A stretch of DNA of 23,358 bases from JAIYCX01 sp044351785 (GTDB taxonomy: Bacteria > Bdellovibrionota_C > UBA2361 > SZUA-149 > DAOLCO01). The stretch covers positions 1-23,358 of the forward strand of contig JBILFC010000013.1 in the NCBI GenBank assembly GCA_044351785.1. Reading direction: 5' to 3'. The notes under the pieces are model-generated. The model saw nothing but the letters and a program-made list of their open reading frames with translations, did no database searches and was not told where the DNA came from. A program made the position numbers and the translations under genes. Position 1 is the first letter of the stretch, and every line of letters begins with the position of its first letter. Shown here piece after piece: positions 1 through 6,327 of the stretch.

Positions 1-1
1 T

Positions 2-1900
2 TCTTTCAGTAGTATTTTAGAATTGTTAGGAAAATCTTCTGACTGGGTAAGACCTCTTAGATCTAAAACGAATGAACTGGGTTCTTCTGATCTAGCCACT
101 GCTCAGCAAATTAAGCGCTGGCTTAATAAAGTAAATAAGTACGATACAATTTTACCAGTAAGTGATCTTAGAGGGGCAACAGGGCAGGTAGTAAAAGAAG
201 GCACTCTGGTTATCCCTAATGCAGAAAGAAATAGACATATCTTAATCGTTGCTAAAACTGGTAGTGGTAAAACAACTAAATTAGTTCTACCAATTTTATA
301 TAACGATTGCCTTTGTCCACATCGTTCAACGATCATTATCGATTCTAAACAAGAAATGTGGCACAAGTTATCTGGTATGACTAAGAAATATAATCCAGAT
401 AAGAACTTAGTTTTATTTAACCCACTTGATACTATTAGAAGTTTAAGTTGGAACATTTTAGCTAAAGTTGAATCTGATACAGATTGTAAACTAATTGCAA
501 ACTCTGTAATCATGGCTACTGATGAACCGAATTCTAAATCTGATAGCCCATTCTTTAGAAATAGTGCGCTTCAAGTTTTAAATGCTTTAATGGTAGGATT
601 GTTATCCGATCCTAATGAAAGACTATCAATGCCAAGAATTCATGAACTTGTAAGTAAGGGTATGCATTACCTCTGTGATTGGCTAGACGCTCATCCTGAA
701 GCTATCAGAACCTCTAAAGCTTTCGTTGAACTAGCTAGATCTGGATCTCAGAATGCTGATACTATTATGTCAGAACTAAGCATGAGACTTCAAGCATGGG
801 ATTTATTGGCTATTAGGTCTACAACATTTTTAGATGAAGTAAATATTGAAAAGATTATTAAAGAGCCTACTCTGTTCGTAGTGGAACTAAGAGAATCTGA
901 GTTAAAGATGCTTAGACCTCTAGCTAACGTTATCGTGGTGGAATTGCTTAGATATCTTACTAAGTATGCTGAAGAATGTCCTGGACAAACTCTTCCAAGA
1001 CCAGTAGGACTAGTGATCGACGAATTCGCGAGTGCTCTTGGTAGACTTCCTGATATTCATGTTAAGTTAAACACATTAAGATCTAGAAACGTATCAATCG
1101 TAGCTGCTATTCAGTCAATTGGTCAGATCAAAGGTAATTACGGTGAAGACTGGGAATCAGTTCTTTCAGGTTTCAGTACTAAGATCTTCATGCCTTCCCT
1201 AGATTACATGGATTCTGAGTGGGCATCTAAAGAGTCTGGTATTATGACGATTCGATATAAGACTACTTCTAAAGGCCAGAATAGAAAGATTACTGAAAAT
1301 TTTGCAAGTAGAAATGCTGGAATAAATGAGCAAGTACAACAAAGAGCAGTACTTACTCCTGGTGAAATAGGACGACCTCCAGGAAATCAGGCGACCTTTT
1401 TTATGCCTGAGACTCCAGTATTTCAAGGTCATTTAACTCCATACTACAAAATTCCTTCTATGAAGGAGAGGATGTCGGAGTTTAACAATTCTAAACAAGA
1501 AATACATTTAAGAGAAAGCCCGATTGCTTATATCGAGGATGAAATAAAAGTAGATCCAGCTAAAGCCTTAGTAAATAAAGATGGGAAGCCTGTTGACCCT
1601 ATGAGTGAAGAAGAGCTATGGCTTGCTCTGGAGAAATTAAAAGAAGAATCATTAGACTGGGTAAATACAACAGGTGATGCTAAGCGTTGGTGGGATGCAT
1701 TTGAGCAGGAGAATAAACTTAGAGCACCCTTAGTCTTGAAGGTAGCTCAAGAAATAGCTCAGAGAAATGCTACTATAACAGATTTCTTTTTAGCTTATGT
1801 ATATAGTAATTCAGATAATATTCAGGCTACATTTGCCTATTTAGATTATACCTTGCATCTTCGGAGCGAAAAAGCTAATTCTAGTCAGCAAGCAGCATAA
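2..1900 (+). CDS. Type IV coupling protein, VirD4/TraG family ATPase (5' end cut by window edge)
   Basis: This is a hexameric inner-membrane ATPase of the VirD4/TraG/TraD family, which feeds DNA-protein or protein substrates to a type IV secretion or conjugation channel. Counting from the TTG at 23, the Walker A motif AKTGSGKTT is at residues 77-85 and the Walker B motif GLVIDEFA at 329-336. These are followed by the family's 'LRSRNVSIVAAIQS' stretch near 352-365. The frame stays open from 23 back to base 2. The first visible segment (GSSDLATAQQIKRW) matches the region that normally follows the N-terminal membrane helices, so the true start and the transmembrane part lie outside the window and TTG 23 is probably not the start. 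A C-terminal region of about 130 residues after the ATPase core looks helical and is of unknown role. The next gene starts 19 nt downstream, so the two are probably co-transcribed. The family call is secure. Whether it serves conjugation or effector export cannot be told here. Confidence 0.9.
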   Translation, partial: SFSSILELLGKSSDWVRPLRSKTNELGSSDLATAQQIKRWLNKVNKYDTILPVSDLRGATGQVVKEGTLVIPNAERNRHILIVAKTGSGKTTKLVLPILYNDCLCPHRSTIIIDSKQEMWHKLSGMTKKYNPDKNLVLFNPLDTIRSLSWNILAKVESDTDCKLIANSVIMATDEPNSKSDSPFFRNSALQVLNALMVGLLSDPNERLSMPRIHELVSKGMHYLCDWLDAHPEAIRTSKAFVELARSGSQNADTIMSELSMRLQAWDLLAIRSTTFLDEVNIEKIIKEPTLFVVELRESELKMLRPLANVIVVELLRYLTKYAEECPGQTLPRPVGLVIDEFASALGRLPDIHVKLNTLRSRNVSIVAAIQSIGQIKGNYGEDWESVLSGFSTKIFMPSLDYMDSEWASKESGIMTIRYKTTSKGQNRKITENFASRNAGINEQVQQRAVLTPGEIGRPPGNQATFFMPETPVFQGHLTPYYKIPSMKERMSEFNNSKQEIHLRESPIAYIEDEIKVDPAKALVNKDGKPVDPMSEEELWLALEKLKEESLDWVNTTGDAKRWWDAFEQENKLRAPLVLKVAQEIAQRNATITDFFLAYVYSNSDNIQATFAYLDYTLHLRSEKANSSQQAA

Positions 1901-1919
1901 GTAAGATTAAGTTAGTTTT

Positions 1920-3191
1920 ATGAGTTCAGAATCAAGCATAGGATCAGATATTGGTGAGAAATTATTCTCGTTGATGTGGTATTCCTTTCTTGTTTGGTTT
2001 GTTAATCTTTTTCTATTTAGACTTAATGGTGAAGTGTGGGTAGGTGACTATCCAATAGTAGGGGTATTAGCATGCATATTTTTTACCCATCTTGGGCTTT
2101 CATTTTACGAGGCGAAAGATTGGCAACTTCAAGTTAGAGTTGGTGCACCTTTAGTTGTTGTCTTAGCAATATGGTGGTCTGCTGATTTAACTGTGGGTAT
2201 TATTAAGGGACTGCAGAATCAGCTTGGTCCTAGTCAATGCTTAGTAGTATTATTAGTGATTGTAGTAAGTATAATTCTAACTATTGATTCAGGAGATGTA
2301 GTTTCATCGGCGGAAAAGGGATATTCAGCGCCAAAAAAACGAAAACGCTTCGGTACTAGTGCAAAGAACAAATCTCAAGGTTTAAAGGTATTCGATAGAA
2401 TTGTAGGTCAAGAGCACGTAATTGAGCCTTTAAAAGAAATTGCCAGAATGGCGGGTGCGCGAATTAAGGTCGGTAAAGAGAATGCTCCTTATGCCGTTTT
2501 ACTATTTTTGGGTCCTACAGGTGTTGGTAAAACAGAGTCTGCTAGAGCGCTTGCAGAGGCTGTTTATGGATCAGCGGATGCTCTAATTAGATTTGATATG
2601 GGGCAGTTTTCTGACGCCCATCAGGCTAATAGATTTTATGGGCCTCCTCCTGGGTATGTTGGATATGAACAAGGTGGGCAGTTAACAAGAGCAGTACTTA
2701 GAAGCCCTAGGTCTGTAATTCTACTTGATGAGGTAGAAAAGGCTCATGAAAAGATATGGGATGCATTTTTACCTGTATTTGATGAAGGGTATATTGTAGA
2801 TGGATCTTCTAATCAGAAAGTCGATATGCGAGAGACGATTATTGTTATGACGTCAAATCTTTTAAGCTCTACTGAAGGTTTAGAAAAGCTAGACTCGCTT
2901 GATATTAAAAATGCGGTAGAATCTACTGGAACTTTTCGTTCCGAACTTTTAGGTAGAATCAATGAGATTTTTGTATTTAAATCTTTATCCGTAGAAACTA
3001 TAAGAGAACTTTTACAAAGACGCTTAGATAGCGCCTTATGGACTCTTTCCGAACAAGGGATCAATATTTCAATAGATCCTTATGAGGTAGAAGAGTTATT
3101 GGATGAAATTAAAAAAGCCAAATTTGGTGTTAGGCAGATTGATGATGTGGTCAGAACAAAGATCAGGAAACTTATTGCTGAGCAGCGGTAA
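1920..3191 (+). CDS. Membrane-anchored single-ring AAA+ ATPase of the ClpA/ClpB D2 type
   Basis: The N-terminal 125 residues hold about four hydrophobic segments (near 19-35, 43-62, 75-96 and 106-122). A basic linker follows (KKRKR near 139-143), then one AAA+ module resembling the second ATPase ring of ClpA/ClpB/ClpC. The module shows Walker A GPTGVGKT (198-205), pore loop GPPPGYVGYE (241-250) with its substrate-gripping tyrosine, Walker B VILLDEVEKAH (266-276), sensor 1 TSN (311-313), an arginine-finger segment FRSELLGRINEI (about 339-350) and a sensor 2 arginine in FGVRQ (about 392-396). There is no first ATPase ring, no Clp N-domain and no visible IGL/IGF loop for docking ClpP. An ATP-driven unfoldase or remodeller held at the inner membrane is inferred. 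It follows the coupling protein by 19 nt, so a role in preparing type IV substrates or remodelling the machine is plausible but unproven. ATG at 1920 is used, with no clear Shine-Dalgarno. Its 3' end overlaps the convergent glycosyltransferase gene by 20 nt. Confidence 0.8.
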   Translation: MSSESSIGSDIGEKLFSLMWYSFLVWFVNLFLFRLNGEVWVGDYPIVGVLACIFFTHLGLSFYEAKDWQLQVRVGAPLVVVLAIWWSADLTVGIIKGLQNQLGPSQCLVVLLVIVVSIILTIDSGDVVSSAEKGYSAPKKRKRFGTSAKNKSQGLKVFDRIVGQEHVIEPLKEIARMAGARIKVGKENAPYAVLLFLGPTGVGKTESARALAEAVYGSADALIRFDMGQFSDAHQANRFYGPPPGYVGYEQGGQLTRAVLRSPRSVILLDEVEKAHEKIWDAFLPVFDEGYIVDGSSNQKVDMRETIIVMTSNLLSSTEGLEKLDSLDIKNAVESTGTFRSELLGRINEIFVFKSLSVETIRELLQRRLDSALWTLSEQGINISIDPYEVEELLDEIKKAKFGVRQIDDVVRTKIRKLIAEQR

Positions 3192-4365
3192 GTAATATTT
3201 TTTCCAACATCTCAGTGACCTTGTACCAGGCATTTTCTGTAGCTAGGTTGTAAGCATTTATAGAGAGTCTTTCCCTTAGTTCATTATTGGTGAGCAGGAT
3301 AACCGATATCTCTGCCAATTCTTCAGTTGTCTTTCCAATTAAGCAATGTTCATCCTCTATAAGTCCCATGCCTTCTATACTTAATGGAGTGGCTACTATA
3401 GGCACCTTACAAGCCATTGCACTTAGAAGTTTATTCTTGGTTCCCGCCCCCATTCTCAAAGGGCAGAGATATAATTTAGCAGAGTGAAGATATGGTCTTA
3501 TATCTGGCACATCGGACCTAATAGAGATAGCCTCGCCACATTTTAGTCCAACCTTATCGGCGTTTTTACCCACTATCTGAACTTCTGAATCAGCAACTTG
3601 AGCTTTAATTAAAGGAAATATTTCATTAAGAATATAATGCCCCGCATCTTTGTTCGGTTCATAGTCCATGACCCCGGTAAAGCTAATGATATTTTTCTTA
3701 TTCTTAAGGTTGTCTGATTTAAAATAGTCTAGATCTATGCCAAGTGGAACAACTTTAGATGTTTTATGGCCGGTTAGATTCTGAAACCAGTCTCTATCAA
3801 TTTCAGATACGAAAATAATATTCTTAAATTTACTAGCGACATCTTTCTCAAGTGTTTTAAATGACGAATAGCTTGTATAAGTTAAAAAACGTTCTTTAAG
3901 GGAATTACATTTTTCTAAGCTTCTAGATGAAAAAAGAGATAGTGAATCACAAAGGTCTAGGACAGTAGGAAGTGAATGATCTATGAATTGCGAAGTAGCT
4001 ATTCCTACTGAAAAAAGAATATCAGAGTTAGTATTATAAAAAGTATTCTTAGCAAATTCTTCAGCTTCTTTTAAATACTCTGGATCTTTGATGCTGAGAT
4101 CAGTATGAGTTTTATTAAGGAGCGAGTGGAGTAGGTTTCTAAGAATACTTCTCTTAGGATTAGACTTTTTGAATATAGAAACGCTTTTAAAAACTTCTGT
4201 TGCCTTAATTAAATTCAGGTGGTCTTCTTCAATATCATGTTCAGGGATAACTAGTAGATAAACATCGTGCTTTTTACTAAGTTCTCTAGCGAAACAGAAT
4301 GTTCTCGGATTCCCCGGCTTTTCTGGAAGTACAGGTAGTTTTGTTTCTAAGATTAGAATTTTCAA
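3172..4365 (-). CDS. Glycosyltransferase family 4-like (GT-B fold)
   Basis: This 397-residue cytoplasmic glycosyltransferase has the two-Rossmann GT-B layout. The N-terminal strand MKILILET leads into a first domain. The second domain begins near 'SFTGVMDYEPNKDA' and contains 'VQIVGKNA', 'DIRPYLHSAKLYLCPLRMGAGTK' and an 'SAMACKVPIVATPLSIEGM' donor-binding segment typical of GT4 enzymes, written here only as short landmarks. It resembles the group often found in polysaccharide or exosortase-linked clusters (SxTGxMDxxPNxDA), but donor and acceptor cannot be read from sequence. The start is TTG at 4365, one base after the folK stop (TGA-G-TTG), so it is likely translated by coupling. Its place at the end of a folate operon says nothing clear about its substrate. 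The last codons overlap the convergent AAA+ gene by 20 nt. Confidence 0.82.
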   Translation of the reverse strand: MKILILETKLPVLPEKPGNPRTFCFARELSKKHDVYLLVIPEHDIEEDHLNLIKATEVFKSVSIFKKSNPKRSILRNLLHSLLNKTHTDLSIKDPEYLKEAEEFAKNTFYNTNSDILFSVGIATSQFIDHSLPTVLDLCDSLSLFSSRSLEKCNSLKERFLTYTSYSSFKTLEKDVASKFKNIIFVSEIDRDWFQNLTGHKTSKVVPLGIDLDYFKSDNLKNKKNIISFTGVMDYEPNKDAGHYILNEIFPLIKAQVADSEVQIVGKNADKVGLKCGEAISIRSDVPDIRPYLHSAKLYLCPLRMGAGTKNKLLSAMACKVPIVATPLSIEGMGLIEDEHCLIGKTTEELAEISVILLTNNELRERLSINAYNLATENAWYKVTEMLEKILLTAAQQ

Positions 4366-4366
4366 C

Positions 4367-4876
4367 TCAATCCTTCAATTTAGATTCTATAAAGCAGTTA
4401 TCATCTCTAAGTGATTTAACTATGGTATTTATATCAATGAGAGTTATTGGATGTACGTAGGTTTCGTCAATTTCTTGTAAGGGGATTAATACAAAATCTC
4501 TTTCTAGCATTCTGGGGTGCGGAATTTGTAGTGGTTCAGTATTTATTTTTAAATCTCCTGCAGAAATAATATCCAGATCGATAGTTCGAGGTCCCCAGTA
4601 GACATAGTTTTCTCTGTCTCGACCTAATTCTTCTTCAACTTTTTGAAGACTTCTTAGCAAATCAATTGGATCTAGCGAAGAGTCTAGACTTAGGACCGCA
4701 TTTAAGTATGGATCTTGTTTAATGCCATGAGTGGTGGGAAGTGGTTTGGACTTATAAAGAGAAGAGAATTTCTTAACCACACCAATCTTAGAATTTATAA
4801 GCTCAATCGCTTTATTAAAAATCTCTGAAGTGTTTCCGATGTTTCCACCTAGGGCAATGATGTATGTTCTAGTCAT
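4367..4876 (-). CDS. folK: 2-amino-4-hydroxy-6-hydroxymethyldihydropteridine pyrophosphokinase
   Basis: FolK transfers pyrophosphate from ATP to 6-hydroxymethyl-7,8-dihydropterin, the step just before dihydropteroate synthase in folate synthesis. The 169-residue length fits the single-domain enzyme. The visible motifs are the N-terminal IALGGNIGN (7-15), the signature YWGPRTIDLDII (93-104) with the metal-binding aspartates D100 and D102, and the PHPRMLERDFVLIPLQEI segment (119-136). The start ATG lies inside folP (8-nt overlap) and the stop is one base from the glycosyltransferase start, so the three genes form a coupled operon in the order folP-folK-GT. Identification is secure. Confidence 0.96.
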   Translation of the reverse strand: MTRTYIIALGGNIGNTSEIFNKAIELINSKIGVVKKFSSLYKSKPLPTTHGIKQDPYLNAVLSLDSSLDPIDLLRSLQKVEEELGRDRENYVYWGPRTIDLDIISAGDLKINTEPLQIPHPRMLERDFVLIPLQEIDETYVHPITLIDINTIVKSLRDDNCFIESKLKD

Positions 4877-5666
4877 TTAACATTTTTACGTTATGGGTTC
4901 TGATAATATCTATGCCCTGGTTTATTAATTTAATTTCTATAATTTTAGATGCCATATCTAGGTTCTCTTCGCCAGTGATAGTTTTAATGAATCCCTTTCT
5001 AGATACACCGTATAGTAACTTATAATCTTTAAAAGCTGATTTAAGTTCGTGAGCTCTCTCAATTAATTCAACTGAATATACTGGATCGGGACTTATAAAC
5101 ATGCCCATCCCAGGATCTAGTATGATCTGATCTTCTTTAAGTCCATAATCCAATGCATAATCAATTCTTTCGTTAAAAAAATCTTTTACGGAGATTATAA
5201 TATCTTCGTAAGACTTTTCTTCTCTTGTAGCGTGAGGGGACTGGGCATGTTCCTTTGAATGCATTATGACAATTTGAGCTTGATAGTCTTTAATGATGTT
5301 GATCATACACTTATCAAAACGCATGCCAGAAATATCATTAATTACTTTAAAGCCGCTTCTTAGAGCGTATTCTGCGACACTTGAATGATAGGTGTCTAGG
5401 GAGAAGATTATTTTATTATAAAAGTTATTAAGAGGATTTACTTCTAAGAAGTTTTTAAGTCTCTGTAGTTCTTCTTCTCTAGTTATTTTTATGCTGTTGG
5501 GGCCACTTGCTTGAGCACCGATGTCAATTATATCTGCTTTATCGTGTATTAAGGATTCAATTTGTAGGTACGCTTTTCTAGGATCTGTATATTTGCCTCC
5601 ATCACTAAAGGAGTCGGGAGTTATATTTAGTATGCCCATTATTAGGGCTTTATTCTTGAGGGACAT
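4869..5666 (-). CDS. folP: Dihydropteroate synthase (variant active-site loop)
   Basis: FolP condenses 6-hydroxymethyldihydropterin pyrophosphate with p-aminobenzoate to give dihydropteroate. It is a 265-residue TIM barrel and the target of sulfonamides. Clear family marks are GILNITPDSFSDGG (11-24), LDTY with D91, IND (109-111), MH (135-136), LDPGMGMF (183-190), SRKGF (222-226) and a C-terminal RTHNV standing for the usual R-x-H. The loop normally read as DIGGESTRPG is DIGAQASGPNS (48-58), so the Thr-Arg pair that contacts substrate is absent. The DPGIGF motif is also altered to DPGMGM. All other catalytic positions are kept and folK follows immediately, so I read it as a functional but divergent DHPS. 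The ATG at 5666 is preceded by no obvious Shine-Dalgarno. Confidence 0.94.
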   Translation of the reverse strand: MSLKNKALIMGILNITPDSFSDGGKYTDPRKAYLQIESLIHDKADIIDIGAQASGPNSIKITREEELQRLKNFLEVNPLNNFYNKIIFSLDTYHSSVAEYALRSGFKVINDISGMRFDKCMINIIKDYQAQIVIMHSKEHAQSPHATREEKSYEDIIISVKDFFNERIDYALDYGLKEDQIILDPGMGMFISPDPVYSVELIERAHELKSAFKDYKLLYGVSRKGFIKTITGEENLDMASKIIEIKLINQGIDIIRTHNVKMLND

Positions 5667-5748
5667 TTTGTAGACTTAGAATGAAATATTTAATGGGAAA
5701 ATACGATAAGAATAAAGTAAGGGCAAAAATATAAAGAATTTATCGGAC

Positions 5749-6093
5749 ATGAAATACATCAATTTTTATAAAATAAGTACTACAGTACTTTTATTTAGTG
5801 GGACTAATATAAGAGCCGAATTATCTTCTTATGAAGAATTAGTTAATGCGGTAGCAGATGAGGCTAGTATCTCTAGGACTCAGGCAGCAGGTATTATCGA
5901 TCTTACTTTTGGTGAGATTATTAATCGTCTAATCGAGAAGAAAGGTACTAGTATTCCTGACTTTGGTAGGTTTTATGTGCAAGAGAAGTATTCAAAAAGT
6001 GAAAAGGGTATTTCCACATCAAAAAAGAGTGTTTTGAGCCCGAGGTTCTCCATGGCTCCGGAGTTTAAGAAAAAGGTGGGAGGGGTAAAATAA
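5749..6093 (+). CDS. HU/IHF-family DNA-binding protein with signal-peptide-like N-terminal extension
   Basis: Residues from about 26 to 114 form an HU/IHF-type histone-like domain: a helical dimerisation part (YEELVNAVADEASISRTQAA, about 28-47), FGEIINRLIEKK, the turn PDFGRFYVQEK, and a C-terminal PRFSMAPEFKKKV corresponding to the end of HU after the DNA-binding arms. The first 25 residues are extra. They comprise a lysine-containing start (MKYINFYK), a hydrophobic run (ISTTVLLFSG) and a small-residue site (NIRA|E), which together look like a Sec signal peptide. There is no in-frame ATG, GTG or TTG between the first codon and the HU domain, so the extension is not a start-site artefact unless a rare start codon is used. 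It is monocistronic, divergent from folP across 82 bp, and followed by a palindromic repeat. The domain call is good. Export is inference. Confidence 0.8.
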   Translation: MKYINFYKISTTVLLFSGTNIRAELSSYEELVNAVADEASISRTQAAGIIDLTFGEIINRLIEKKGTSIPDFGRFYVQEKYSKSEKGISTSKKSVLSPRFSMAPEFKKKVGGVK

Positions 6094-6120
6094 TTATAGG
6101 ATGTTAGATGGTAAATATCA

Positions 6121-6240
6121 TTCCCTCATCCCCTAGCCCCTTCTCCCAAAATGGAGAAGGGGGATCATATTCTTATGTTTCTTGAGTATATTTTAAAACT
6201 CGCCCTTCTACCTCTGGGAGAAGGGTTGGGGATGAGGGAA
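6121..6240. repeat. 120-bp palindromic (MITE/REP-like) intergenic repeat
   Basis: Both ends of this segment are exact inverse copies (TTCCCTCATC at 6121 and GATGAGGGAA ending at 6240). The arms stay complementary with small differences over about 40 bp (CCCTCATCCCC-AGCCCCTTCTCCC against its complement at the right). Inside the left arm is a second small stem, CCCTTCTCC...GGAGAAGGGG. The centre (about 6165-6200) is AT-rich. This is the layout of dispersed palindromic repeats of the CCCTCATCCCC-AACCC-TTCTCCC kind known from intergenic regions of several bacterial phyla. There is no coding capacity and I see no clear target-site duplication. It lies just after the HU gene and may also end its transcript. 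Confidence 0.8.
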
Positions 6241-6291
6241 TTGGATGTTTGTTACAAAGTTTTCAATTCCTGCTTAAATAAGATAAATAAG

Positions 6292-6297
6292 TATAAT
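6292..6297 (+). promoter_or_regulatory. Possible -10 element upstream of dnaE
   Basis: A perfect TATAAT lies 30 bp before the dnaE start, inside an AT-rich tract just after the palindromic repeat. No convincing -35 hexamer is found at 16-18 bp spacing, so this is only a candidate. Confidence 0.35.
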
Positions 6298-6327
6298 AAT
6301 AGAACGTTTAACCAATCATCTTTTTAA

